37,794 nucleotides of DNA from an uncultured Clostridia bacterium (GTDB taxonomy: Bacteria > Bacillota_A > Clostridia > TANB77 > CAG-508), in assembly GCA_944393295.1 (NCBI GenBank), contig CALXZR010000109.1:1-37794 (forward strand). Direction: 5' to 3'. Of the stretch, positions 24,354 to 32,714 are shown piece by piece (within the stretch, counting starts at the first letter, position 1; the number at the start of each line of letters is the position of its first letter). The position numbers were made by a program, and so were the translations under genes. Under the pieces are notes generated by a model. That model made no database searches. It saw only the letters and a list, made by a program, of their open reading frames with translations, and was not told the origin of the DNA.

Positions 24354-25103
24354 ATGATAAAAGTTTTAATTAATGGTTGCAATGGAAAAATGGGGCAAGA
24401 AGTTTCAAAAAGAATAAAAGAAACTCAAGATATAGAAGTTCTTTGTGGCGTTGACAAAATAGATACTGGTGATAATTCTTTTCCTGTATTTACAGAAGTT
24501 TCAGCTATAGATTTAATTCCAGATGTAATTATCGATTTTTCTATTCCAGTTGCTACTTTTCCTATTCTTGAATTTGCAAAAAATAATCATATTCCAATTG
24601 TAATAGCAACTACTGGCTTTACTGAAAAAGAAGAGCAAAAAATACATGAATATTCTAAAACTTTACCAATCTTTCAGTCTTCTAATATGTCTTATGAAAT
24701 AAATCTAATGGCAAAAATAGTAGCCTCTTTAGCTCAAAAATTACCAGACTCAGATATTGAAATAGTAGAAACACATCACAATAGAAAAATAGATAGTCCT
24801 AGTGGTACAGCACTTATATTGGCTAACAGTATAAATGAAGCTTGCAATAACACTTTTAATTATGAATACAATAGACACTCAAAAAGAGAAAAACGTTCTA
24901 AAAACGAAATCGGTATACATTCTTTGCGTGGTGGTACAGAAGCAGGAAAACATAGTGTTATATTCTTTGGAAACAATGAATCTTTAGAAATAACTCATAA
25001 TGTTACTTCTCGTAGTGTTTTTGCTGACGGTGCTATAAAAGCTGCGGAATTTATAGTACATAAAGATAATGGATTTTATTCTATGAATGATTTATGTGTA
25101 TAA
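24354..25103 (+). CDS. dapB: 4-hydroxy-tetrahydrodipicolinate reductase
   Basis: Reduces the DapA product with NAD(P)H in the lysine/diaminopimelate pathway. The 249-aa protein has the N-terminal dinucleotide-binding loop NGCNGKMGQEV, the hinge ATTGF, and the catalytic motif VETHHNRKIDSPSGTA with the proton-donor histidine and lysine. GIHSLRGGTEAGKHSV is the substrate-binding region. AAAAGGAGA precedes the ATG. A terminator follows 24 bases after the stop. Confidence 0.96.
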   Translation: MIKVLINGCNGKMGQEVSKRIKETQDIEVLCGVDKIDTGDNSFPVFTEVSAIDLIPDVIIDFSIPVATFPILEFAKNNHIPIVIATTGFTEKEEQKIHEYSKTLPIFQSSNMSYEINLMAKIVASLAQKLPDSDIEIVETHHNRKIDSPSGTALILANSINEACNNTFNYEYNRHSKREKRSKNEIGIHSLRGGTEAGKHSVIFFGNNESLEITHNVTSRSVFADGAIKAAEFIVHKDNGFYSMNDLCV

Positions 25104-25126
25104 TCAGATATATTTTAAGCATTTTA

Positions 25127-25157
25127 AAAGGCATTTCAATTCTGAAATGCCTTTTTA
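25127..25157 (+). terminator. Terminator of the dapA-dapB region
   Basis: Stem GGCATTTCA (25130-25138) / TGAAATGCC (25143-25151), 4-base loop, five T residues after it. Confidence 0.88.
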
Positions 25158-25249
25158 TTACAAAACCTCTTGTAAATACTATTAAAATTCAAATATAAAT
25201 TTACTTAGCAATGCTTCTAGAACAGAAATGAAATAAAAAAATTAGATAA

Positions 25250-25383
25250 ACAAAAAAAGTGCAGTTTCCCGCACTTTAATTGTATATCTAACCCCCGTAA
25301 TTTATTGCTTTTTTTCTATTTGAAATAAAAAAAACAGATAAAAAAATAATATGAATTTATTTGAAATAAATTTAGTATTTACA
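25250..25383 (-). ncRNA. Candidate small RNA, about 134 bases
   Basis: In the gene-free stretch 25104-25564 the minus strand has a consensus promoter (25390-25418) and, about 130 bases downstream, a hairpin with a U-tail (AAAGTGC at 25256-25262 pairing with GCACTTT at 25271-25277, then seven T on the minus strand). Between them no reading frame of note is seen. The RNA would be AU-rich at its 5' half, with an 8-bp AU hairpin, and would contain a G5 run (ACGGGGGTTAG) just before the terminator. A direct repeat TATTTGAAATAAA occurs at 25317-25329 and 25358-25370. No known RNA family is recognised. Confidence 0.5.
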
Positions 25384-25389
25384 AATATT

Positions 25390-25418
25390 ATTATACATAC
25401 CATTAGCCTAAAAATCAA
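25390..25418 (-). promoter_or_regulatory. Orphan promoter of the candidate small RNA
   Basis: Minus strand TTGATT (25418-25413), 17-base spacer, TATAAT (25395-25390) preceded by a TG-containing extended -10. No gene lies downstream on this strand before the terminator. Confidence 0.65.
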
Positions 25419-25500
25419 GTATTTATCTTGTAGTTTTTTTCCTCTTTTTTACTTTTTTAGATTTTTCTTATATTTTATAGGTTCTTGTTTCTATTTTTTC

Positions 25501-25529
25501 TTGTTTTAAGGATAAAAATAAAGTATAAT
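25501..25529 (+). promoter_or_regulatory. Promoter of the J-domain gene
   Basis: TTGTTT (25501-25506), 17-base spacer, TATAAT (25524-25529); 36 bases before the ATG. Confidence 0.7.
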
Positions 25530-25564
25530 ATAAATAGTAATACTATTATAATATTGGAGTTTTT

Positions 25565-26245
25565 ATGAATTATTATGAAATCTTAAATGTAAAAAGAGAC
25601 GCTACTCAAAAAGAAATACGTCAATCTTATAAGGCTTTGATTAAAAAATATCATCCAGATATTTTTGAAGGTGACAAAAAAGAAGCAGAACTTCGCTCTA
25701 TGGAAATAAATGCAGCTTATGATGTACTATCTAATGTAGAAGCTAGAAATGAATATGATTTATCTCTTAATGAAGCTGAAAATTCATTAGAAACGAATTA
25801 TAATTCATATAATACAAGTGAAAATATTAAACAGCAATATGAGAATTTTTACAAAGAAAATTCTTATAACCAATATAACCCATATAGTTATGAAAATTAT
25901 AAAAGAAAAAAAAGCTACGAAAATCAAAATACGTTTTATTCAAAATTTTATGACAGTCATATAAAAACAGCTGAAAACTACGTGTCTAATAAAATTGATA
26001 ATTTAAAATCTTATCAAAAAGTACTTATTTTTCTAATTTTTCTTCTTTTAACTTGCATTATGATACTTTTTACTTTTATTGAATATATAAAGTTTATTCC
26101 TTCGAATACTAATAAAACAGAAGAAATTGAAAATAACTATCCTTATGATTTCGTTTTTGTTAATAGTATTGAAAATAATACCAATACTTTTTTAACAGAC
26201 GAAGAATTTCAACGAAAATTATTTGAATCAATTTATGGTTACTAA
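25565..26245 (+). CDS. Membrane-anchored J-domain protein, 226 aa
   Basis: The N-terminal 65 residues are a J domain (MNYYEILNVKRDATQKEIR, the HPD tripeptide in KKYHPDIFEG, and AAYDVLSNVEARNEYD), which would stimulate the ATPase of DnaK. The remainder differs from DnaJ: no G/F region, no zinc-finger cysteines. An Asn/Tyr/Lys-rich linker (about 70-150) leads to one membrane helix (about 156-177, VLIFLIFLLLTCIMILFTFI) and a 50-residue acidic tail. It is not dnaJ but an accessory co-chaperone, probably recruiting DnaK to the membrane. GGAG precedes the ATG. Single-gene unit between its promoter and a bidirectional terminator. Confidence 0.88.
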   Translation: MNYYEILNVKRDATQKEIRQSYKALIKKYHPDIFEGDKKEAELRSMEINAAYDVLSNVEARNEYDLSLNEAENSLETNYNSYNTSENIKQQYENFYKENSYNQYNPYSYENYKRKKSYENQNTFYSKFYDSHIKTAENYVSNKIDNLKSYQKVLIFLIFLLLTCIMILFTFIEYIKFIPSNTNKTEEIENNYPYDFVFVNSIENNTNTFLTDEEFQRKLFESIYGY

Positions 26246-26257
26246 TTATATGATATC

Positions 26258-26290
26258 AAAAAGCACTTCACAATATATGAAGTGCTTTTT
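26258..26290. terminator. Bidirectional terminator between the J-domain gene and pyk
   Basis: A 13-bp perfect stem AAAAAGCACTTCA / TGAAGTGCTTTTT with a 7-base loop. Confidence 0.9.
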
Positions 26291-26308
26291 GTTTATTATT
26301 TTATACAA

Positions 26309-27745
26309 TTAGATAACAGCATATCCACCAATCATTTTGCTTTCTTGAACACCTTCTACAAAATCATGTCCTCCAGCTAAAATAACTTTATCTCCGTTTT
26401 CTAATATTCCTTTAGCTTTTAATTTTTCAATTCCTGCTTCAACTGTTTTGTCTGTATTTTCTTTTCTATCTACATAAACAGGATATACATTCCATACAAG
26501 TCCTAATTGACGGAAAGTTCTCTTATTGTCTGTTACTGCTAATATTGGGCAACCAGCTCCCATTCCTGCTAATCTTCTAGCAGAATCTCCTGAATTTGTA
26601 TAGCAAACAATTGCATCTACATTCATATTTTTAGCCATTACGCAAGTAGAATAAGCTATATTATCTTCTAAGTCTTTTAATTCGATATTTGTATTTTCTT
26701 CAAATCTCTTCCAATAATTAATAGTTGGTTCTACTCTTTTTGCAATTTTATCCATTGTTTGTACACATTCTAATGGATATTTACCCATAGCACATTCACC
26801 AGAAAGCATAATAGCACTTGTTCTATCATAAATAGCATTAGCAACATCTGATGCTTCAGCTCTAGTTGGTAATGGATTACTCATCATAGATTCTAACATT
26901 TGAGTAGCTGTAATAGCTGGTTTATTAGCTCTATTTGATAATTTAATAAATTTCTTTTGCATTACAGGTGGCTCTGTAAAGTCTGTTTCTGTAGCCATAT
27001 CTCCACGAGCAATCATTTGAGCATCTGCTGTTTTAACTATGTCTTCCATATTAGATAAACCTTCAACATTTTCTACCTTTGTAATAATTTTAATGTCTTT
27101 ACCACCATTTTCATCTAATACTTTTCTAACTTGTGCAATATCATCTAAGTTTCTAGCAAAAGAAACAGCTACATAATCATATTCATGTTCACAAGCAGCT
27201 TTTAAGTCATTAATATCTTTTTCTTTTAAAGCTGGAAGACGAATTATTGTACCTGGTAGGTTCATTGTTTTTCTACTTCCTAAAGGATTTCCATGAACAA
27301 CTGTACAATGAATATCTTTGTCTACAATTTCATCAACTCTTAATTCTATAGCTCCATCATCTATTAATATTTTTGTTCCTGGTGCTACATCTTTATATAA
27401 ATCTTTGTAAGTTACAGAAACTCTATCTTTATCTCCTATAATATCTTCATTTACTAATACAAATTTTTGTCCATCTTCTAAAGGAATTTTCTCATTTTTT
27501 CCTGTAACTAACATTCCTGTTCTAATTTCAGGTCCTTGCATATCTAAAATCATAGGAACAGGTAAATCATATTCTTCTCTTAATTTTATGATTTCTTGAG
27601 TTTTCCACTCTTGTTCATCATAGCTACCATGTGAGTAGTTAATTCTGCATACGTTTAATCCTGCATCAAATAATTCTTTTAATCTAGTTTCACTAGCTGG
27701 TCCGATTGTTCCAACAATCTTTGTTTTTCTTAAATCTGATTTCAT
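26309..27745 (-). CDS. pyk: Pyruvate kinase, somewhat divergent
   Basis: Converts phosphoenolpyruvate and ADP to pyruvate and ATP, the last step of glycolysis. The 478-aa protein has the complete A, B and C domains. Conserved: KTKIVGTIGPAS, RINYSHG, GPEIRTG, IDDGAI, catalytic lysine in IITKVEN, ARGD, TATQMLESM and PTRAEASDVANAI. Several normally invariant positions differ: DTKGPE is DMQGPE, ARGDLGVE is ARGDMATE, and DGTDA is DRTSA. The general acid/base and metal-binding residues seem retained, so I expect activity, perhaps with changed ion or effector response. No C-terminal PEP-utilizer extension. Own promoter at 27780-27807. Confidence 0.9.
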   Translation of the reverse strand: MKSDLRKTKIVGTIGPASETRLKELFDAGLNVCRINYSHGSYDEQEWKTQEIIKLREEYDLPVPMILDMQGPEIRTGMLVTGKNEKIPLEDGQKFVLVNEDIIGDKDRVSVTYKDLYKDVAPGTKILIDDGAIELRVDEIVDKDIHCTVVHGNPLGSRKTMNLPGTIIRLPALKEKDINDLKAACEHEYDYVAVSFARNLDDIAQVRKVLDENGGKDIKIITKVENVEGLSNMEDIVKTADAQMIARGDMATETDFTEPPVMQKKFIKLSNRANKPAITATQMLESMMSNPLPTRAEASDVANAIYDRTSAIMLSGECAMGKYPLECVQTMDKIAKRVEPTINYWKRFEENTNIELKDLEDNIAYSTCVMAKNMNVDAIVCYTNSGDSARRLAGMGAGCPILAVTDNKRTFRQLGLVWNVYPVYVDRKENTDKTVEAGIEKLKAKGILENGDKVILAGGHDFVEGVQESKMIGGYAVI

Positions 27746-27779
27746 AATTCTACCCCTCTTTTATTTTTAATCATTTTTT

Positions 27780-27807
27780 AGTATAACATAAAATGTAAAT
27801 AATTCAA
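27780..27807 (-). promoter_or_regulatory. Promoter of pyk
   Basis: Minus strand TTGAAT (27807-27802), 16-base spacer, TATACT (27785-27780). Confidence 0.65.
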
Positions 27808-27855
27808 GTATTTTTAGTAAAATTTTAACAATTTTAAAATTACCTTTAAAATATA

Positions 27856-27882
27856 AAAATTCCAAGCTAAACTTGGAATTTT
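27856..27882 (-). terminator. Terminator of the phosphorylase gene
   Basis: 11-bp stem AAAATTCCAAG (27856-27866) / CTTGGAATTTT (27872-27882), followed on the minus strand by T-rich sequence; 10 bases after the stop. Confidence 0.85.
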
Positions 27883-27891
27883 ATTTTAGTA

Positions 27892-30450
27892 TTATTTTTC
27901 AATCCATTTTACTAAATCTAAGTTTTCTGAATCCATAAGCATTTCATGTTTTGGCATTACTCTAAAAGTATATCCAAAGTTTCCGCCTGTTGTTAAGTCT
28001 ATTGTAGCCTCGTAGAAACTCTTACCATTTTCTTCTCCAACTTTGTTCATTTCTGCAGTATAAACATTTCTTACAGTACCATTATCTTGAACTTGACCAA
28101 AATATACTTGAACCTCTGCATTATTCTCATCTATATCTGGAAATTCAACTTCACAATTTACTGTAATTTGACTTCCTGCATTAAATTTTGCATTGTCAAC
28201 ATTTCTATCTTGACTAATTTTAATATTTTGCCAATTTTGTTTTACTTTTCTCTTCCATTCTGCAAAAGCCATAACTTCGTCTAGATTTTGGAAATGTTTT
28301 TTATTTAAGTTGCAAAGTGGCATATATAATTCATTAATATAATCAATTACCATTCTAGAAGTACTATATTTTCCACCAGTTGATTTTATAGAATTTTTCA
28401 TTAGAGTTATCCACTCTTCAGACACACCTTTTGAATCTTGATTATAATAAGCTGGAATAATTTTATTTTCTAATAAATGATATAAACTATTGCTATCTGC
28501 TTTATCTTGTTCTTCATAAGAACTGTAAGTTGCATTAGTTCCAATAGCCCATCCATTAGTTCCATCATATCCTTCTGCCCACCAGCCGTCTAATATACTA
28601 CAATTTACAACACCATTTACAGAAGCTTTTTCTCCTGATGTTCCAGAAGCTTCCATAGGTCTTCTTGGATTATTTAGCCAAACATCAACACCACTAATTA
28701 AATAACGAGACATTCCAATATTATAATTTTCTAATATAAATATTTTTCCTTTAAATTGTGGCATTAATGAAACTTCATGAATATATTTTATTAAATCTTG
28801 TCCTTCTTTATCTTGTGGATGCGCCTTACCAGCAAAAACTATTTGAACTGGTCTTTTTTCATCATTTAAAATTTGAGTTAATCTTGCAATATCTTTGAAA
28901 ATTAGAGTTGCTCTTTTATAAGTTGCAAATCTTCTTGCAAAACCAATTGTTAAAGCTTTTGGATTTAGACTGTTTACTAATTCTCCTATTTGATCATATC
29001 CAACTCCACTATTTAAATATCTTTCTGTAATATTTTGCTTTATTAAACGCATTAGTTTTTCTTTTCTCTCAACATGAGCACTCCATAATCTTTCATCTGG
29101 AATATTGTCTATTTTTTGCCAAGTGCTATCCATTTCAATTTTATCTTGCCAATATGGTGGCAAATATTCATTAAACAATTTCTTTAAATTTGGAGCAAGC
29201 CATGTGCAAGTATGAATTCCATTTGTTACATAAGTAATTGGAGATTCATCTTCTGCAATATTTGGCCATACTTCACTAAATAGTTCTCTAGAAACTTCTC
29301 CATGTAATTTACTTACACCATTTTTCTTTCCAGCAATTTTTAAAGCTAAAATTCCCATATTAAAGCCTTGTTCAAAACCTTCGTTTTCCTTCATTCCAAG
29401 TTTTAAAAACTCTTCTCTTGATATTCCTAACTTTGGCCAAAATTCTTTAAAATATTTTTCTACAAGAGTTATATCAAAAATATCGTTTCCTGCAGGAACT
29501 GGTGTATGAGTTGTAAATACAGTTTCTACTGTTGCCATCTCTTTTGCAATTTCAAAAGAAACTTGTTTTTCTTGCATAATATTATAAATTAGCTGTAATG
29601 TTAAGAAAGATGAATGTCCTTCATTCATGTGGTATAGTGTTGGCTTATATCCAAGTTTTGCTAAAGCTTTAACACCAGCCATTCCAAGAACTATTTCTTG
29701 GCGAATTCTCATTTCCTTATCTCCACCATATAAACGAAGAGTTATATTTTTTAAGTCTTCATCGTTTTGCTCTATATCAGAATCCATTAAATACAATTTA
29801 ACTCTTCCAACATTTATTTGCCATAATTTTAAATATAAAGTTTTTTCTCCTAAATCAACATCTATGATTACATCATCTTCCATTTTATCTTTTACAGGTA
29901 AAATAGGTAAGTTATATAAATCTATATTGTGATATTCAGAACATTGCTCTCCTCTACTATTAATTTTTTGATGGAAATATCCATTTTTATACAATAATCC
30001 CATAGCAACAAAAGGTAAGCCTAAATCACTTGCTGATTTTAGATGATCTCCAGATAAAATTCCAAGTCCTCCTGAATATATAGGAACAACTTCATCTAAA
30101 CCATATTCAGCAGAGAAATATGCAATTAAATCATTTTTATTACTTGGATATTTTTTATTAAACCATGTGTCTTTGCTATTCATATAGTTATCAAAATTTT
30201 CAACAACTTTGTTATATTGTTTTAAAAATTCAGCATCCTCTGAAATTTGCTCGATTTTACTTTGGTTTACTAGTTTTAAGAATTTAATTGGGTTTTTTCC
30301 AACAGTTTCCCATAAATCAATATCAATCATTTGAAATAATTTCAAAAATTCTGTGTTCCAAGACCACCATAGATTATTTGCAATTTCTGTTAAACGTCTA
30401 ATCTTTTCTGGTAATTGTGGAACTACTGTAACTCTATTGAATATATACAT
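27892..30450 (-). CDS. glgP: Alpha-glucan (glycogen) phosphorylase, GT35
   Basis: Releases glucose-1-phosphate from glycogen or maltodextrin; pyridoxal-phosphate dependent. The 852-aa chain is of the AgpA/Thermotoga type, starting with a DUF3417 region (LPEKIRRLTEIANNLWWSWN). Catalytic-domain motifs include YFSAEYGLDEVVPIYSGGLGILSGDHLKSASD, HMNEGHSSF, TTHTPVPAGND, VTNGIHTCTW, FARRFATYKRA and the phosphate/PLP segment EASGTSGEKASVNGV with the Schiff-base lysine. The last 100 residues form an extra beta-rich domain with VYFGQVQDNG. AAAGGAGG precedes the ATG and a strong promoter lies at 30508-30536. No glgC/A/B genes are seen here. Confidence 0.94.
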   Translation of the reverse strand: MYIFNRVTVVPQLPEKIRRLTEIANNLWWSWNTEFLKLFQMIDIDLWETVGKNPIKFLKLVNQSKIEQISEDAEFLKQYNKVVENFDNYMNSKDTWFNKKYPSNKNDLIAYFSAEYGLDEVVPIYSGGLGILSGDHLKSASDLGLPFVAMGLLYKNGYFHQKINSRGEQCSEYHNIDLYNLPILPVKDKMEDDVIIDVDLGEKTLYLKLWQINVGRVKLYLMDSDIEQNDEDLKNITLRLYGGDKEMRIRQEIVLGMAGVKALAKLGYKPTLYHMNEGHSSFLTLQLIYNIMQEKQVSFEIAKEMATVETVFTTHTPVPAGNDIFDITLVEKYFKEFWPKLGISREEFLKLGMKENEGFEQGFNMGILALKIAGKKNGVSKLHGEVSRELFSEVWPNIAEDESPITYVTNGIHTCTWLAPNLKKLFNEYLPPYWQDKIEMDSTWQKIDNIPDERLWSAHVERKEKLMRLIKQNITERYLNSGVGYDQIGELVNSLNPKALTIGFARRFATYKRATLIFKDIARLTQILNDEKRPVQIVFAGKAHPQDKEGQDLIKYIHEVSLMPQFKGKIFILENYNIGMSRYLISGVDVWLNNPRRPMEASGTSGEKASVNGVVNCSILDGWWAEGYDGTNGWAIGTNATYSSYEEQDKADSNSLYHLLENKIIPAYYNQDSKGVSEEWITLMKNSIKSTGGKYSTSRMVIDYINELYMPLCNLNKKHFQNLDEVMAFAEWKRKVKQNWQNIKISQDRNVDNAKFNAGSQITVNCEVEFPDIDENNAEVQVYFGQVQDNGTVRNVYTAEMNKVGEENGKSFYEATIDLTTGGNFGYTFRVMPKHEMLMDSENLDLVKWIEK

Positions 30451-30507
30451 TTTATATATTCCTCCTTTGTAAATTTCCGTTTTTTTCTTATGCTTTTTAA
30501 TATAATA

Positions 30508-30536
30508 ATTATCTATTATAATCCTCTTTTTGTCAA
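30508..30536 (-). promoter_or_regulatory. Promoter of glgP
   Basis: Minus strand TTGACA (30536-30531), a perfect -35, 17-base spacer, GATAAT (30513-30508). Confidence 0.75.
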
Positions 30537-30684
30537 ATACTTTTTAAGCTTTATTTCTAATTTTTTATATTGTTATTTTCAAATTTCTTTAAAATTGTTT
30601 AATTTTATATATAATCTTGTTTTGTTACATTATTGTTATATTATAATTAAGTTTTTGTTACATTTTTATTTAAATCATTTTTCC

Positions 30685-30704
30685 TAACATAATTATGTTA
30701 TAAT
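30685..30704 (+). promoter_or_regulatory. Perfect 16-bp palindrome overlapping the -10 of the 511-aa gene
   Basis: TAACATAATTATGTTA at 30685-30700 is a perfect palindrome and overlaps TATAAT at 30699-30704, thirty bases before the ATG. No good -35 is visible (about CATTTT at the expected place), as in promoters that are activated or tightly controlled. Operator function is inferred. Confidence 0.45.
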
Positions 30705-30733
30705 AAAATAAATATTATGTTTTGGAGGAATTT

Positions 30734-32269
30734 ATGAACGACAATGACAAAGATAAAATAGTTATTCCTGAATTTGTGAAATCTAAAGATAATACTTCTA
30801 AAAATATATCTCCTTTTGATTATTATTCAAGTCCAAAATTTTTTAATGGAAGTAGATTATTTGCAGATTGTTTTAGACTTTTTATAAGTATTGGCGAAGA
30901 AAATTGTATAAAAAGAGAACTTTCAGCAGAAGAATTACAAAAAATGCAAAAAGCTTATATTAATCATTGCCATAAAAATCATTATACAGAAGCAGATTTT
31001 ATGAATACCTTATATGCCTATGAACTATATTCTATAGAATCTGAACAAGAAAAACGTTTAAGTGGAAAAGAAAAATTTGCTTTAAAAAGAGATTTAGCAA
31101 GAGCTTATAATTATAAAGGTGCTTTATTTAAATCTGGAAAAATAAAAGATATTCGACATATACCTTTTTCTAAAGATAGAAAAAAGTCTTTGCATCTTTC
31201 AGATTTCTTTAGTAAGCAATTTGCTAAAACAAATGTAGACAGACAATCCGATAAAGTTACATATATTAATAAAAAAGTAGAAAATGCTCATAAGCAAAAA
31301 ATAAATGAAAATAAAGAAGAACTTAGAACTCTTTATAGACCTATATTTAGAGAACATTTAACTTATAATCCACCTTTATCTGCCAAAACAAAAAAAGGTT
31401 TTATGAAATTAGCTGCTTTTTCTTTAGGTGGTTTAATTATGTTTAATGGCTTTCAAGCTCATTTAGATAATCAATTATATAAAAATACTACTTTAGAGTC
31501 AGCAATAGAAGCTGGTCTAGATTATAGTGATTTAGGTCTATCTTCTAGCTTAACAGAGCAACAGATTCAAGATTCTCAAAGCTTATCATTTTACTCAGAT
31601 GAACATGCTCCTATTATTGATATTTTGCAAGAGGGTGGCTCTATCGGACTATATGAAGATATTACTCAAAAATTAGAACTATATCAGAATGAAATTCCTT
31701 CTGCTCAGGAAGAAGCTTTACTAATAAAAGAAATACAATGTTTACCAGAAGCAATTTTCTTAGATAAAACTATACAAGCATATAATGATGCTCACAAAGA
31801 TGATGAAGATTTTAAACCAGCAGCAGCCGCAACACTTCATCATTATACAGGTGATGGTGATTCTTTTTCAGATTCATATTCTGTAGAACTATTTGATGAA
31901 TATGGATACAACTTCTTCTTTGATAGAGTAAGTGGTATGCATTCATTGTTAGGTTTATTGCCAACTCGTGTACAAGATTTTTCTGATTTAGATGAAAATA
32001 TAGATTCTTTAGCTAGTGATATAAAACAAATTAATTCAGACTTAGATAACAATGAAATTTCTGTATATAATAGAGCAGAAAAAGTTTCAGAACATCTATC
32101 AAAGATGGAGGAATATGTAGAAGCAGTTATGGATTTTGCAGCAAGAGATTTTGAAATTAAAAAAACTATTACAGGACAAGAATATCTTGAAATAGAAGGA
32201 CATGAATATGAAAAATCCACTCAAAATGATAGCAACACTATTAATAAAGAAGATGATGATGGTAGATAA
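30734..32269 (+). CDS. Hypothetical membrane-associated protein, 511 aa
   Basis: Not recognised. The start is the ATG at 30734, five bases after GGAGG (the frame is open from a TTG at 30722 that would translate the ribosome-binding site). An N-terminal helical, basic part (about 1-220) contains FDYYSSPKFFNGSRLFADCF and long Lys/Glu-rich helices. One short hydrophobic segment (about 226-243, KLAAFSLGGLIMFNGFQA) may cross the membrane. The C-terminal half (about 250-511) is strongly acidic and helical, with a central Asp/Ser-rich patch (YTGDGDSFSDSYSVELFDEYGYNFFF split over 340-400) and a heptad-like stretch (about 425-475). If the segment is a membrane helix, the acidic half may be outside. 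Single-gene unit, terminator at 32274-32305; neighbours give no clue. Confidence 0.82.
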   Translation: MNDNDKDKIVIPEFVKSKDNTSKNISPFDYYSSPKFFNGSRLFADCFRLFISIGEENCIKRELSAEELQKMQKAYINHCHKNHYTEADFMNTLYAYELYSIESEQEKRLSGKEKFALKRDLARAYNYKGALFKSGKIKDIRHIPFSKDRKKSLHLSDFFSKQFAKTNVDRQSDKVTYINKKVENAHKQKINENKEELRTLYRPIFREHLTYNPPLSAKTKKGFMKLAAFSLGGLIMFNGFQAHLDNQLYKNTTLESAIEAGLDYSDLGLSSSLTEQQIQDSQSLSFYSDEHAPIIDILQEGGSIGLYEDITQKLELYQNEIPSAQEEALLIKEIQCLPEAIFLDKTIQAYNDAHKDDEDFKPAAAATLHHYTGDGDSFSDSYSVELFDEYGYNFFFDRVSGMHSLLGLLPTRVQDFSDLDENIDSLASDIKQINSDLDNNEISVYNRAEKVSEHLSKMEEYVEAVMDFAARDFEIKKTITGQEYLEIEGHEYEKSTQNDSNTINKEDDDGR

Positions 32270-32273
32270 AAAG

Positions 32274-32305
32274 AAAGCTACTTCAAAATGAAGTAGCTTT
32301 TTTAT
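32274..32305. terminator. Bidirectional terminator between the 511-aa gene and cdd
   Basis: 12-bp perfect stem AAAGCTACTTCA / TGAAGTAGCTTT with a 3-base loop and T-run. It overlaps the last codon of cdd slightly. Confidence 0.88.
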
Positions 32306-32700
32306 TTTTCAAATTTAAAACTATATGGTAGTAAATCTTCTATCTTGTATTCATTTATACTATTTTCAAAAACGGCATATATTTTAAATTCTTTTCCTAC
32401 AAACTCACTCATAAATTGTCTGCAATATCCACAAGGTAAACATTCTTCTTTTGGTATATCTTTTCCTTTTCCCCCTGCTACTAATATATATTCGAATTCT
32501 TTTTCTCCTTCAGATAAAGCTTTAGTAAAAGCTACTCTTTCTGCACAAATAGCTTGAATTCCATGGTTTTCAATATTACAACCAGTATATAATTTTCCGC
32601 TTTTAGCTTTTAAAACTGCTCCTACTCTAAAATCACTATATGGAACGTAGGCATTTTCTCTTACTTTATATAACATTTCAATTTCTTTTTCCAAATCCAC
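32302..32700 (-). CDS. cdd: Cytidine deaminase
   Basis: Zinc enzyme deaminating cytidine and deoxycytidine in pyrimidine salvage. With the chosen start the protein has 132 aa, like Bacillus Cdd. Ribose-binding CNIEN (N42, E44), catalytic CAE (C52, E54) and PCGYC (C90, C93) are all in place. The frame begins at a GTG (32709), but that codon is part of GAGGTGA; the next GTG, at 32700, lies six bases after it and gives the usual MDLEKEIE start. It follows the membrane-protein gene by 14 bases and is probably last in the dxs-ylmH operon. Confidence 0.94.
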   Translation of the reverse strand: MDLEKEIEMLYKVRENAYVPYSDFRVGAVLKAKSGKLYTGCNIENHGIQAICAERVAFTKALSEGEKEFEYILVAGGKGKDIPKEECLPCGYCRQFMSEFVGKEFKIYAVFENSINEYKIEDLLPYSFKFEK

Positions 32701-32714
32701 TTTCTTCACCTCTT

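Noticed and set aside
25565..26245. dnaJ itself
   Set aside because: Only the J domain is present; the G/F linker, zinc-finger cysteines and substrate-binding domains are missing and there is a membrane helix instead.
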